Assembly (NCBI GenBank): GCA_013398055.1
Contig: VZRS01008313.1
Location: 1 to 64,000, forward strand
Length of the DNA stretch: 64,000 nucleotides
Source of the DNA: Ifrita kowaldi
Lineage: Eukaryota; Chordata; Aves; Passeriformes; Cinclosomatidae
Direction: 5' to 3'
A program made the position numbers and the translations under genes. The notes below the pieces were generated by a model, which saw only the letters and a program-made list of their open reading frames with translations, had not been told where the DNA came from and ran no database searches. Below are positions 28,301-36,503 of the stretch, in pieces; the stretch's first letter is position 1; each line of letters starts with the position of its first letter.

Positions 28301-31300
28301 CAGAGACCCAACAACTGAACACAACGACAGGAAAATAATCCTGTCCACTTTTCACAAAGAAAATGTTCTGTAGGCAGAGGTGTCTTCAAAGTCTTCATGT
28401 TCAAAATGTGCTGTGAAGCCGGGTAAATACATTATCTCAGGAAAAGAAGTCAAGTTAATAATTAAGGACCTTCATAACTTGATCTGTTCCTCCCTTATAA
28501 TTTGATTTCTTAGCAGAGGAGGAACAATTGTCACTCCTGCCATCAGTACCCACTTTTCTCGTGGAAGGTGTCCCTGCCCATGGCAGGGGGTTGGAATGAG
28601 AGGGTCTTTAAGGTCACCTAAACCATTCTACAATTCTTTAAAAAATTTTTTAAAATAACACTTTGTGTTTCCAACCTGAATTCTAGATGTTCCCGTTCCA
28701 CTCTCTACTCTTTGAATTTAACTGCAAAATGAAGTTGAGGATCCCATTTCACAGAAAATTCCTCCCTGTATGACGCATTTGCAGATGCCAGCCTGGCCTG
28801 CAGCCCGTCCCCTCCTCGGTGTGCCCCTCCTGGCACTGCTGGCTGTGGGAGCTGGACCCTGCTGGAAGGGCAGGGATGGGGAGGTGCCACAAACCCCTAC
28901 AGAACTCAGGAGCACGTAGGTTCAGAGAGCAATCTGCAGGATGTACAGCAAGCACTGCGCTTATGGACCCGCCAGGAATCCTCCTGGGACTGAGCAGATC
29001 AGACAGCAGCGCCTTCCTTGGGCACCGCCGTTCTTGGCTGCACCGAGAGCAGCTCAGCCCAGGGGCAAAGGCAGCAGAAACGTGTCTGGGTGAGGGTCAC
29101 ACACCTGTGCAGAGGAACGGGACTGGAACTCACCTTTGCAAAGGCGTCTCTGCCGTAGGTGGCCTCCTGCTCCGTGTGCTGTTTGTCAATGACGTCCCTG
29201 CCCGTGGCCACCGTCCGGAACAGCAGCGCCTTCTCCACCAGCTCGGCCTTGGTGGACAGGAGGTCGGCGATGACCGACACCACCTTGCTGTTCTCGATGA
29301 TGGGAGTGTCTCCATCCACGAAGAACTTCAGGTTCCCCTGCAATCAGCAGCATTTCTCAATCTGCCCTTTGCTAACAGGAGTCACCACCCCCCATTCATT
29401 TTCCACCAGTTATTCCCAGTAGGAAATATCCTGCCACACTGGAAGGTGGGTCTTCCATACCCACACCCTCGAAGCTCCAAGGTCAGTGGGAGCAGCAAAG
29501 GCTTTCTCAAAGCAAAGCATTCCTGCTCAGCTTTTGGGACAAATGACATCAAACACTTCCTGAGATTTAATCAAACACCATGCCAAGATTCAGATTCCAG
29601 GGATAGGGAATTGCACCATGAATATAAATACTGGATGTAGCATTTGTCTTCACTGGCTACAGCTCTCCTGGCAGCGCTCCTGCCACAGAGGGAATGGGAA
29701 TGGTGTGGGAAAGCTGGGTGGTCAGTGCCAGTGGGCAGCACCCCACCACCATAGCTCTGCTCCTGGGTACCTTCTGTGCCAGGATTAAGCAGTGACACCC
29801 CTTGGTGATCCACAGCAGAGGGTGCTCTCCCAGCCTGCACGGCCCCACTCTGCTCTGCCTCCCTTCCTTCCCAGCACTGCTACCCCAAGGAGGAGAAGGA
29901 ACTGGAACAAAGCTGTTCTTTGCCACCCTCCTCTTGCCCTTTTCCTCTTTCCTCAGGGAAACACAAGAGCTGAGCTACAGGGACACTGTGCAGGGAAGGA
30001 GGCTCTGTGGCTCCCAGGATGCTCCAGGAGAAGGAAGATTTCCTCAGCCTCAGAACACAAAGAATTAAGAGGTCTCCGGTGTTTCCTGTGCTCAACCTTC
30101 ACCACGAAGTGAAGCAGAACCACCATGGTGAAGCTGAGTGTGAGGGCAAAAAGGGACAGAAGCTCCCTATGCCCTCACTGCCAAACCCCAACAGTTCCTT
30201 TTTCAGAACATTTAACAGCTCCCAGTACTTAGTGGGATGTCTGGTTTGGGATCTGGACATGCAGGAATACATGTGATCATTACTGCAGTGCCCCGTTCCA
30301 GCAAGGACTTTCTCTCCCCACTGGAGCTGAGAACTGGACACACTTTCCCAGCCAACAGAGCTTCCAAGTGCTTCTGCAGCAGGAAAATCAGAGCTGCTGG
30401 CAGTACAAGCCCTCCCAAGGAACAGCCCAGGGACGGGTTCAGGGATGGATATCCATGGACAGGGAGCTCACCAGGTGCAGAATGGCTGCCACGATTTTGT
30501 AGACAGTCTGAATCTCCTCCTGCTTGAAGCCAATCACCTTCATGGCATCAGCAACTGCCTTGAACTCGGCCCCATCGTTGATGGAACACTGAGGGGACAG
30601 AGAAGTTTGGGATGGGGGGGTTTAATGGAAGTCAGCTGTGAGGAAGCAAGGATTTCACAAGCCCATGGGAATAAAGATGCACTTCGATGTTTATCACAAG
30701 CAAGACACTGCCATGAGGTTTCCCAGCCTATTCCAATGCCATCTTGCGTGTGTGGACACGGAACCCTGCACTGCACACACGTATTCTGGCAGCAGGACAC
30801 GCAGAAATCCACCACAGCACAATAAATTTTCCAGTGGAATTTGCTGAGAAAGAGTCCATAAAAAGTCCCAGAAGAACAGGGACAATTTGTGCAGTCACAG
30901 ACCCTCTGAGCAGAGGCTACAGAGCACCAGCAGGACATCTCTGTTCTCCACCTTTCTCAAGACGAGCCTCTCCCTCTCTCCCTGTAGCCTCCTGGGTTTG
31001 TTTTCAATGCACATTTTTAGAGAGAGTCATCTGGCATGTGAGGAGGTCTCTGGGTTTCTGTACCAAAGTGCATCTCACAAAAGCACCCAGGAAATCAGGG
31101 AGCCTTGGGTCTGGACCTTGCTTCAAAGGGACAACACCAGGGACAACTCCAAATGTATCTGAAGTGTTCAGGATCTTGTCCTAAAAACTTTATGGGTTTG
31201 TTCCCTTCTTTCCTGCTTAGAGTTCCCCCTTGAGGACAAGTCAGACATGAAGACTCAGTGCTTCAGTAACTCAAAGATCCTGCTGCAGAAAAATGAGTCC

Positions 31301-34300
31301 TTATGGCTTTTTGGTGCAGAAAGCAGTTTAAGTTACCCATCATGGAGCCTGGCATGTCTGCCACTGGTAATGTGTCAAATATCTACACCTGCACTTATTA
31401 ATAAATCATTTTATTGCTGTTTATAAGCAGACACATGCAGCATGCACAGGTGTATTTGTATATTTTAAGCAGAATAGAGAGAGAATTTTTTCTATGATTT
31501 AAGTAAACTCATGCTTTATCTTGTAGTGCCAGAAACGTCATTACAAACAGCACATCAGTGTCACCTTTCCATATTCATCCCCACTGATCTCAGCTTCTGC
31601 TAGCTCAGCAGTGCTTTGAGCATTTCCAGCAGCATTCTCAATGTTAAGCTGCCCCTGGGTCCCTCAGGCCCCTCACCTTGAGCTGTGCCCCAGGGCAGAT
31701 GTAGCTGTAGGCTGATGCATCCTTCTGGAGGTGCAGAGAACGCAGGAGCTGCTCAGAACCTCCCTGCAGGAGCTGCATGAAGAGTGTTTTAAGAAATGGT
31801 GAATGAAAAATATTAAATCCTGCATTTTTTCTGTCTCTTATTCATCTGTTTGACAAGCAAAATCATAAAAATATTAATTACTGCTGCAATATGCGGAGCA
31901 CAACGTGCAAGACGCGGAGTCTGCACCGGTGCAGGGCTCTGCCACCACAAATCACTGTCCTTTAGAGTCACAACTGTATAAAAACCAGACCTGTTCACAC
32001 CTGGGCCATGCCACAGCTGTGGTTTGGCCAGTACATTGCCCACACAGAGACTTTTCCTCCTGGAAATGACACATCCCTGAGGAAAGTGCTAACATGCCAT
32101 CATGGAGTACTCCAGAAGTGGGAAAAAAATAAACAAACCTCCCCTTCCCTCACTGCAGATTCAAGGTTATACTAATAGGCTGACCATATCCCCCAAAGGA
32201 CACACAGGGAAGCACCACACAATGTGGAAGACATTAAAGAACATCCAAAAAACCAAAAAAGTCAACTTGGTGTCATAAAATTACTTCCATATGGACTAAA
32301 GGCCTCAAGAGAAAATAGAGGGATTAGACTTACTACAAATAAAACAGTGAGTCAAAGTCCAATGTCCTACCATATTTGTTTAGTCAGCCTCCTTTTAAGT
32401 TTATAAATGTGTTAATATGGGACTGGAGGATAGAAAACAATCCATCTTCCCAGGCTCCCTCCCAGCCCAGGCCCCCGCAGAGAACTGAAGAACCCAAGAT
32501 CACCCAAGATGCTGCAAAAGGGAACCTTCTGCAAAATATATGAGAGGGTGAAAGCCCTGAGTGCTCTGCCCAAAGCATCTGGAAACTGGGGACAAGTCAC
32601 TGCTCCAGCAAAGGAACACACAAACCTGGTAGAAGGAGTGGAAGCTTCGTTCCCCGGGCTGCTGCACGATCACACGGGACTGGGGGAACAAAGCACAGTG
32701 CTGGGTGTTAGCAGGACATCAGCACCTCCCCTCAGACACCCACATCACCAGGACACCCCAAATCCATCCCATCTCACACTCAGGCTCTTGGGAACACCAT
32801 CACACATGTGTGACCCTGGAGCTTGAGGTCTACAGTCAAAAGCACCAGCTTTTCGTAAGAGCTGCAATGTCCTACTTCCACCCAGGAATCCCATGTGGGA
32901 ACCACAGGGTGGCTTTCATGGAAGAGTGAAATAAAACTTCATTTTAGTTTTAGAATTATTTAATCACCAGAAATGAAAACCAGGACTCTGTGACTACAGA
33001 CAAATACTCAGGGCCTGGTGGTTACCACTCCTACACCCCCAGGACAAGCTGCCCACAGCTCCCAGCCATGGTGCCAGGGAATGCTCTGCTGCCCCACGAG
33101 GGCCTTTTTTCGGGGAGCCATAGCTCCATTCCAGAATCCTCCCTCCAAATCAGTGTAAAACAGCACAAAAAAGGGTTAAATGCAGCAGACATTCAGTCAC
33201 CAAGCAACGTGTCCTTATTTTATGCTGCAAGTTTGAACTATGGAGAGTGATGAGGAACAAAGCTGTGTTGGGGAGGTTTAGGTTGGAGATCAGGAGAGGT
33301 TCCTCCCCCAGAGGGTGCTGGACACTGCCCAGGCTCCCCAGGGAATGGTCCCGGCCCCGAGGCTGCCAGAGCTCCAGGAGCGTTTGGGCAGCGCTGCCAG
33401 GGATGCCCAGGGTGGGGTTGTTGGGGTGTCCTGGGCAGGGCCAGGGTGGGACTGGGTGATCCCTGTGGGTCCCTTCCAGCCCAGGGTATTCCATGATTCA
33501 GCGTGTTCTTGCTGCAAAGCCACTGTCTATTACGGCTTGTGTTTGGGCCAGAGCCTCCACTGCTTTCAAATGGAAACAAATTTAACTTGGGAGGAGTCAA
33601 GAATATGAAATAAACAATCAGAATAAATAAATCATCAGGATTTAAGTCACTGCAGCTGCAGTCCCAGCCCTCTTTTTACATCAAAGTATCCCAAGTTAAA
33701 TGTTTGGGTTTGTTGTTTTGTTTTTTAAAATAAAGTGTTTATTCTGAAAATAGACTTCAGGGAAATAAGGGGAGAAGTAAAAAAGAAACACAAACAAAAA
33801 AGGGTGTTGGCAGATGTGGTCAAACACATAATCAAAGCCAGACGTGTCTCACACAGCAAGAACCGTTAATGACTCACGCCTGGTTTCTCCAGTGTTGCAT
33901 ATTCCAATGTTTTCAGACACCACTTAATGACATGAAGAAAATAATTATGCTCAGGATCACTTGGAATATATAAAAACAACACTACCAACAGCTCACCCAA
34001 GGCTGTGGCATTATTCCAAAATAACACTGCTCAAGCAGACTTGCTCCCTACAGCCCTGGAGTTCTCCTCCTCCAGGAAGAGCTCAGTGCAGGAATTACAA
34101 AGCAGGAGCTGTGTAAATTGTATCCAAATAAAATGCATCCAAAATAAAAACTGAGATTAAACTTCACCCCCTCCCCCAAAAAATCCTTTGGGTAACACAG
34201 CCCTGCTCCTGGTGAGCCCTGGAAGTTGTGGTGCTCCAGGAACGGGGTGCTGCCAGCCCTGCAGTTACTCCAGCAAAGGCTGTAACCCTGGAAGGGAGGG

Positions 34301-36503
34301 TGCCTTACCTTTTCTAGCAGGTAATTATTGATGTGCCCACCTATGGGGTCTCCCTTGAAGTCGAAGTTGATGTCCATGTATTTTCCAAACCGGCTGGAAT
34401 TGTCGTTGCGGTTTGTTTTGGCATTGCCGAAGGCCTCCAACACACAGTTGGATTTCAGCAGGATGTTCTTCACTCTGTAACATGGATGGATGGATGGAAA
34501 AGGGAACAGGGTAAGACTTCAACACTCACACCACGGGATATTTTTCACAGCCATTTCTCCAGAAGAGTTCAATGACAGCAGTGATGCTCTTTGATGGCAG
34601 ATTTGGGCAGACGTGGATGACATCAGCAATCCCATGGGAAATCAGCTGGGAGCTGTCAGCAACGCTCCTCAGAGCAAGCAAATGCTCTTTGGTTCAAAGA
34701 CCAGACCCCCACCCCGAAAACAGCACCAGAAATTCAGTTTCTGTACTCATTACAATTCTGAAACCAATTTTCTGAACTCGTTTTCAAGTCATTTTCCAAA
34801 GTTCGTTCTGGGTAGGTTTAAGTCTGTTTCTGCAGAAAGCCACATGCTTTGCTCCAAAACTTTTACTCCAGGACAGAGAGGGACATTTTGCAGTTCAGAA
34901 TCATGTGAGCCTGGAAGGTCACGGAATACACTCCTTGCACTCCAACACATGGTGTTCTAGCCCACCCAAATTTCAGGCAATTTGCCCCAGGAAAAGTGAT
35001 TTAGAATCATTTAGGTTGGAAAAGACCTTTAAGATCATTGAGTCCTGCCATTAGATGGTTGATATTGGCTGGATGGTATTGCTAGATGCTGTTTTGATTT
35101 TGAAAGTTTGAACTTTCAAAATAAACTTTTCAATGTGATTTCAGCAATTAATACTGCAAAATTCCCAGAGTAAAAGCAGTACTCGAAGAAGTTAAGTATA
35201 AATCAGCATGTACAAGAGACCGTCCGATAACGTGGCGCTGCAGAGCCCACAGAAAAATCCACAAGCAGGAGAATTTCCCTTCTTTTCCAGCCCAGGTCTT
35301 ACCTCTCCACCTCAGCCCTCTGCCCGGGGTTGGTGATGGCTGCTATGTACTGCATTATGTATTTACTGGCCTCAGTTTTCCCAGCCCCGCTTTCACCTGG
35401 GGGCAGAAACACCACGGTGACCAAACAGATGAAAAAAGCAAAACAAATAATTGGACAGAAGACCTCAATTCTACCCCAACAGTGCCTGGGGGGTTTGAGT
35501 TTTTCTTTTTAAAGCAATCTTTGTGTGCACTTGGGACGTTTTCTAAACACACCATAACCCTGCCTGGCTGCTGCTGCTGCTGGGCTGACTTTGAGCAATT
35601 GTGCTGTGAGATTTCACAGGTCGGGAAAAGAGCTGACACACAGAGGATCAAAGGAATATTGTTAGAGAAGAAAGCCTGGCTCGCAGCAGCACAAGGGGCC
35701 ACTGTTCAGCACCCCAGCCCGGGGCTCTCTCCTTTCAGAGCTGCCCGAGCACGGGGACATCAAGGAAACAAAGTGCCAGGATCCAGCCAGGGATCACTCT
35801 GGTACCAGCCCTGCTCCCACTGCCGGTGCCACGGCCTTTCCAATGGAGCGGGGAACAAACAGCGGCCAGTCAGGGCAGCGACAAAAATCGGCAGTGACAA
35901 AAATCTTCAGCGACAAAAATCAGCAGCTTCTGAGGGCAGACAAGCCCAGTTCTGCTGATCCCAGCTCTGCTGATCCCAGGTCACTCCTGATCCCAGCTCT
36001 CCTGATTCCAGGTCACTCCTGATCCCAGGTCACGCCCCGGAGCAGATACAGGGCTCCTGCTCACATTATCCCTCTGCAGGCACAGATCCAGCTCCTGACT
36101 GGCACCAGCTCTTGAATGAGATAAGAAATAATTGTACCGGTCTCCACACACGGATTCAAATGCAAATGAGCAGCTTTAAGATTAATGAAGTTTCTTTTAT
36201 AAAACGCTGTCATTAGCCAAACAATTATTCTCCTTCCGCCTGGAATTTCACACCGATCAAGTGCTCATCACTATGCAGAGCCCTCCCAGCCTACCTGAGA
36301 TGACAATGCAGGTGTCTTTGGATCGTCTCTTCATGGCTTTGTAAGCAGCATCAGCGATGGCAAAGAGGTGCGGAGGCCTCTCGTAGAGCTCCCTGCCCCT
36401 GTACTGCTCGATCGTGTCCCGCCCGTAGATGTTGAGGTTCTTGTAAGGATTCATGGAAACAACCACTTCCCCGATAAAGGTGTAAATCCGGCCTTTCTCG
36501 AAC
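4117..36503 (-). CDS. MYO1D: Unconventional myosin-Id, partial (15 coding exons, motor domain)
   Basis: MYO1D is a single-headed, actin-activated motor ATPase of the short-tailed class I myosins. It links actin to membranes and is a conserved determinant of left-right chirality in flies, fish and frogs. Exons on the minus strand, 5' to 3': 36503-36295, 35396-35303, 34474-34309, 32679-32626, 31772-31677, 30588-30472, 29337-29134, 27979-27834, 27752-27638, 27007-26837, 22252-22182, 20310-20236, 18810-18678, 8871-8705, 4324-4117. I checked each boundary for GT-AG and for codon phase; all join without frameshift or stop. The peptide matches the MYO1D paralogue specifically, as I remember it, for example RRSKDTCIVIS, GNLKFFVDGD and YGRDAFAK. 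Residue numbers (about 32-707) assume 31 complete codons in the missing exon 1. The initiator exon, the rest of the neck and the TH1 tail are outside the window. Confidence 0.97.
4608..4668. repeat. T/G-rich low-complexity tract
   Basis: A run of TTTG/GGTTTG blocks about 60 bp long in intron 15. On the transcribed (minus) strand it is a CA/AAAC-rich tract. Confidence 0.8.
5731..5982. repeat. 24-bp minisatellite, about 10.5 units
   Basis: Tandem array in MYO1D intron 15. The unit is close to GCTATGGATCAGGCTGGGAT plus CCAG and contains a GGATCC palindrome. Units vary at a few positions (CTATGG/CTGTGG, GGCTGG/GGATGG/GGCCAG, CCAG/CACA). The period is a multiple of three, so several frames stay open on both strands. 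Degenerate GGCTGG-type units precede it from about 5697. Confidence 0.93.
7056..7150. repeat. AT-rich TAGA/TATA low-complexity patch
   Basis: Contains ATAGATATAATATAGATAGA and later CTTATATCTCTATATCCTGA, a weak inverted TATAGA/TCTATA composition within intron 15. Confidence 0.6.
8705..8871 (-). CDS. MYO1D: MYO1D exon 15 (residues ~583-637)
   Basis: This exon encodes EPYYVRCIKPNDKKSPQLFD, EERCRHQVEYLGLLENVRVR and RAGFAYRQTYEKFLQ. It holds the SH helix region and the entry to the converter. The acceptor is CCCCCAG and the donor is CAAAG|GTGAGA, phase 2 out. It is distinctly G+C-rich at third codon positions compared with exons 9, 10 and 13. Confidence 0.97.
9019..9146 (+). repeat. CR1 3' end
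   Basis: Plus-oriented CR1 3' terminus: a GGATGTGGCACTCAGTGCCA block, then AGGTCTTTTCCAGCC and the diagnostic terminal octamer repeats GATTCTGTGACTCTGTGA. About 150 bp from exon 15 on its upstream intron side. Confidence 0.8.
9916..10169 (-). repeat. CR1 fragment, GC-rich subfamily
   Basis: Minus-oriented, beginning with AATCATAGAACC (the complement of the CR1 tail repeats). It contains CTGGAGCTCTGGCAGCCTCG and CTGGGCAGTGCCCAGCACC, shared with the copies at 17.6, 33.3, 38.5 and 39.6 kb. Confidence 0.85.
10490..11306 (+). repeat. Old, diverged CR1 region
   Basis: AACAAATGCAAAGTTCCACA resembles the 3' part of CR1 ORF2, and the block ends AGCCCTATTTTCTATGATTT then CTCTATGATTC, a CR1-like tail. 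Reading frames are broken. The 5' boundary is uncertain. Confidence 0.5.
12053..12329 (+). repeat. CR1 with a second CR1 nested inside
   Basis: The outer CR1 3' end reads CCCTGCCCATGGCAGGGG to 12093 and resumes at 12278 with TTTGAGGTCCCTTCCAACCC. Between them lies a GC-rich CR1 copy (about 12094-12269) that ends TATTCCATGATTC. The 8-mer TGAGATGA stands on both sides (12086-12093 and 12270-12277). Confidence 0.75.
12421..12750 (-). repeat. CR1 fragment, classic type
   Basis: Minus-oriented CR1: starts with an AGAATTATTAAGGCTGG end, then AACACTTCCAGGGATGGGGA and CTCCTGTCACTTGTTACCTG. This is the region upstream of the CR1 3' end. Confidence 0.8.
13381..13536 (-). repeat. CR1 3' end
   Basis: Minus-oriented: GGTTTGGGTTGGAAGGGATT, then CCATGGGCAGGGACACCTCC and CAGGGATGGGGCAGCCACAG. 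Confidence 0.85.
14620..14680 (+). repeat. Inverted-repeat arm 1
   Basis: A 61-bp arm whose reverse complement recurs at 16412-16473 with about seven mismatches and one indel. The innermost 24 bases (around CTCAGCATGCTCCAAA) match exactly. The arm ends directly at the single N at 14681. Confidence 0.8.
14681..14681. other. Single-N contig junction
   Basis: One ambiguous base between ATGCTCCAAA and CCCCCAGGAT. Scaffolders sometimes write a single n where two contigs were linked with a zero or negative gap estimate. Confidence 0.7.
15012..15083 (+). repeat. CR1 3' end, short
   Basis: Plus-oriented 3' terminal piece: ACTTGATGATCTTAATTAAA, then TGTCTTTTCCAACCTTAACA and a degraded ATTCC tail. 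Confidence 0.65.
16088..16403 (+). repeat. CR1 fragment
   Basis: Plus-oriented CR1 3' region: GCCTCAAGCTGTGCCAGGGG, AGGTTGGATATTGGGAAAA, GGAGTCCCCATCCCTGGAAG and a terminal CTTTTCCAGCCTGAACAATT. It ends directly beside the inverted-repeat arm at 16412. Confidence 0.85.
16412..16473 (-). repeat. Inverted-repeat arm 2
   Basis: Partner of the arm at 14620-14680, 1.73 kb away, starting TTTGGAGCATGCTGAG. A plus-oriented CR1 ends a few bases before it. The family is not recognised. Confidence 0.8.
17591..17793 (-). repeat. CR1 fragment, GC-rich subfamily
   Basis: Minus-oriented; AGAATCATGGAATCACGGAA tail, then the shared ACACCCCAACAACCCCACCC and CTGGAGCTCTGGCAGCCTCG blocks. It is very close to the copies at 33.3, 38.5 and 39.6 kb. 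Confidence 0.85.
18678..18810 (-). CDS. MYO1D: MYO1D exon 14 (residues ~538-582)
   Basis: This exon encodes SSNPVLKMMWPEGKLSITEV, then TKRPLTAATLFKN and SMIALVDNLALK. It corresponds to loop 2 and the actin-binding helix; loop 2 is short, as in class I myosins. The acceptor is CTCGTAG and the donor is AAG|GTAAAG, ending in phase 0. A 9.8-kb intron follows. Confidence 0.96.
18811..20235 (-). other. MYO1D: MYO1D intron 13
   Basis: A 1.4-kb intron with canonical ends. I see no repeat family or gene inside it. Confidence 0.85.
20236..20310 (-). CDS. MYO1D: MYO1D exon 13 (residues ~513-537)
   Basis: This 75-nt exon encodes YSVTGFIDKNKDTLFQDF then KRLMYN, part of the actin-interface cleft. The acceptor is TTTTTAG, a U-rich tract with no C before AG. 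The donor is AACAG|GTAAG. It enters and leaves in phase 2. Confidence 0.96.
20311..22181 (-). other. MYO1D: MYO1D intron 12
   Basis: A 1.9-kb intron holding one minus-oriented CR1 fragment (21048-21262). The rest appears unique. Confidence 0.85.
21048..21262 (-). repeat. CR1 fragment with small internal duplication
   Basis: Minus-oriented CR1 end beginning AATCACAGAATCACACAA. The GGGACACC motif has been expanded locally (GACACCATGGACACCATG near 21116-21133) before the usual CCAACCTGGCCTGGGACAC. Confidence 0.8.
22182..22252 (-). CDS. MYO1D: MYO1D exon 12 (residues ~490-512)
   Basis: This 71-nt exon encodes LCATDKTLEFDRDFRIKHYA and GDV plus two bases. The strong GTGAGTT donor at 22181-22175 leaves AT as the first two bases of the next codon. 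Joined to exon 13 this gives Ile-Tyr-Ser-Val, where I recall Val-Tyr-Ser-Val in human. An in-frame GTGATG six bases earlier is a weaker alternative donor. The acceptor is TTTCAG. Confidence 0.95.
22253..26836 (-). other. MYO1D: MYO1D intron 11
   Basis: A 4.6-kb intron without a CR1 copy that I can recognise. A TA-rich, repeat-free stretch at about 26280-26580 could be constrained noncoding sequence, but this cannot be judged without alignment. Confidence 0.85.
26837..27007 (-). CDS. MYO1D: MYO1D exon 11 (residues ~433-489)
   Basis: This exon encodes IDYFNNQVIVDLVEQQHKG, IIAILDDACMNVGKVTDEMF and LEALNNKLGKHVHFSSRK, the lower 50-kDa domain. The acceptor is CTGCAG and the donor is AAG|GTAACC, phase 0 to 0 (57 codons). 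Confidence 0.97.
27008..27637 (-). other. MYO1D: MYO1D intron 10
   Basis: A 630-bp intron with canonical ends and nothing else identified. Confidence 0.85.
27638..27752 (-). CDS. MYO1D: MYO1D exon 10 (residues ~394-432), relay helix
   Basis: This exon encodes SFEQFCINYCNEKLQQLF, the relay-helix signature of myosins, then IQLVLKQEQEEYQREGI and PWKH. The intron before it (27753-27833) is only 81 bp. The acceptor is TTTGCAG and the donor is CAT|GTGAGT, ending in phase 0. Confidence 0.97.
27834..27979 (-). CDS. MYO1D: MYO1D exon 9 (residues ~346-393), switch II
   Basis: This exon encodes AIYERLFCWIVTHINDVIEV through NTVIGVLDIYGFEIFDNN. Switch II (DIYGFE, about residues 383-388) couples gamma-phosphate release to the lever arm. 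The acceptor is CCTGCAG and the donor is AACAG|GTGAGC. The exon leaves in phase 2, splitting a Ser codon. Confidence 0.97.
27980..29133 (-). other. MYO1D: MYO1D intron 8
   Basis: A 1.15-kb intron with a short plus-oriented CR1 3' end at 28561-28638. The rest is unremarkable. Confidence 0.85.
28561..28638 (+). repeat. CR1 3' end, short
   Basis: Plus-oriented: GGTGTCCCTGCCCATGGCAG, then GGTCTTTAAGGTCACC and AACCATTCTACAATTC. Confidence 0.8.
29134..29337 (-). CDS. MYO1D: MYO1D exon 8 (residues ~278-345), TEDS site
   Basis: This 204-nt exon runs from GNLKFFVDGDTPIIENSKVV to YGRDAFAK. Sixteen residues before the D of DAFAK is an aspartate (GRDVID, about residue 325). It satisfies the TEDS rule without phosphorylation, so actin-activated ATPase should be constitutively permissive, as is typical of vertebrate class I myosins. 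The acceptor is ATTGCAG and the donor is AAG|GTGAGT, phase 0 to 0. Confidence 0.97.
29338..30471 (-). other. MYO1D: MYO1D intron 7
   Basis: A 1.1-kb intron. No repeat or gene recognised. Confidence 0.85.
30472..30588 (-). CDS. MYO1D: MYO1D exon 7 (residues ~239-277)
   Basis: This 117-nt exon encodes CSINDGAEFKAVADAMKVIG, then FKQEEIQTVYKIVAAILHL, part of the upper 50-kDa domain. The acceptor is CCTCAG and the donor is CTG|GTGAGC, phase 0 to 0. The first residue is Cys where I recall Ser in human. Confidence 0.96.
30589..31676 (-). other. MYO1D: MYO1D intron 6
   Basis: A 1.1-kb intron, AT-rich in its low-coordinate third near 31380-31510. No repeat family or gene recognised. Confidence 0.85.
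31677..31772 (-). CDS. MYO1D: MYO1D exon 6 (residues ~207-238)
   Basis: This 96-nt exon encodes LLQGGSEQLLRSLHLQ, then KDASAYSYICPGAQLK. It is the same length as the mammalian exon as I recall it, but the second half is more diverged (human-like SLSSYNYIHVG is replaced). The acceptor is CATGCAG and the donor is AAG|GTGAGG, phase 0 to 0. Confidence 0.95.
31773..32625 (-). other. MYO1D: MYO1D intron 5
   Basis: An 853-bp intron with nothing identified beyond canonical splice ends. Confidence 0.85.
32626..32679 (-). CDS. MYO1D: MYO1D exon 5 (residues ~189-206)
   Basis: A short exon of 54 nt encoding SRVIVQQPGERSFHSFYQ, the conserved myosin segment just after switch I (core ERSFHSFYQ). The acceptor is CCCCCAG and the donor is CCAG|GTTTGT. 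It is in phase 0 at both ends, so skipping it would keep the frame but remove a core motor segment. Confidence 0.96.
32680..34308 (-). other. MYO1D: MYO1D intron 4
   Basis: A 1.6-kb intron containing a plus-oriented, young-looking CR1 copy (33256-33500). It is one arm of the inverted CR1 pair around exons 2-4. Confidence 0.85.
33256..33500 (+). repeat. CR1 fragment, GC-rich subfamily
   Basis: Plus-oriented copy with AGGTTTAGGTTGGAGATCAG, GGGAATGGTCCCGGCCCCGA and the tail GGTATTCCATGATTC. It lies in intron 4 in the opposite orientation to the copies in intron 1. Confidence 0.88.
34309..34474 (-). CDS. MYO1D: MYO1D exon 4 (residues ~133-188), switch I
   Basis: This exon holds the loop before switch I (LLKSNCVLEAFGNAKT) and switch I itself, NRNDNSSRFGK, at about residues 154-164. 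These residues coordinate Mg-ATP. It continues YMDINFDFKGDPIGGHI and ends NNYLLEK. The acceptor is TTACAG and the donor is AAG|GTAAGG, ending in phase 0. Confidence 0.97.
34475..35302 (-). other. MYO1D: MYO1D intron 3
   Basis: An 828-bp intron with a GGAT-type short repeat beside the exon 4 acceptor (34484-34497) and a small minus-oriented CR1 end (35003-35052). Confidence 0.85.
35003..35052 (-). repeat. CR1 3' end, very short
   Basis: Only the terminal 50 bp: AGAATCATTTAGGTTGGAAA then AGACCTTTAAGATCATTGAG, minus-oriented. Confidence 0.7.
35303..35396 (-). CDS. MYO1D: MYO1D exon 3 (residues ~102-132), P-loop
   Basis: This exon encodes the Walker A P-loop GESGAGKT (about residues 102-109), which holds the ATP phosphates. 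EASKYIMQYIAAITNP and QRAEVER follow. The first glycine codon is split across the exon 2/3 junction. The acceptor is CCCCCAG and the donor is GAG|AG-GTAAGA, leaving in phase 2. Confidence 0.97.
35877..35923. repeat. Short tandem repeat, GACAAAAATC units
   Basis: Three units of about 16-17 bp centred on GACAAAAATC, with CGGCAGT, TTCAGC and AGCAGC between them, in intron 2. Confidence 0.8.
35952..36035. repeat. Short tandem repeat, CTGATCCCAG units
   Basis: About six units built on (T/C)CTGCTGATCCCAGCT and CTCCTGATCCCAGGTCA, two alternating variants, in intron 2. Confidence 0.8.
36295..36503 (-). CDS. MYO1D: MYO1D exon 2 (residues ~32-101)
   Basis: This is the first MYO1D coding exon visible. 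It carries the N-terminal motor segment with RFEKGRIYTFIGEVVVS, NPYKNLNIYGRD and the purine-pocket region, ending RRSKDTCIVIS. The acceptor is CGGGCAG before GTTCGAG. The donor is TCAG followed by GTAGG. The exon enters in phase 2 (two bases of Arg32 lie in exon 1) and leaves after one base of the P-loop glycine codon. A methionine upstream in the same open frame lies beyond the acceptor and is not the start. Confidence 0.97.

Larger units (their letters stand above)
35397..36294 (-). other. MYO1D: MYO1D intron 2
   Basis: An 898-bp intron that contains two short tandem-repeat clusters (35877-35923 and 35952-36035). Confidence 0.85.

Noticed and set aside
28819..29640. 273-codon plus-strand open frame
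   Set aside because: It runs antisense through MYO1D exon 8, where the conserved minus-strand frame explains the lack of stops.
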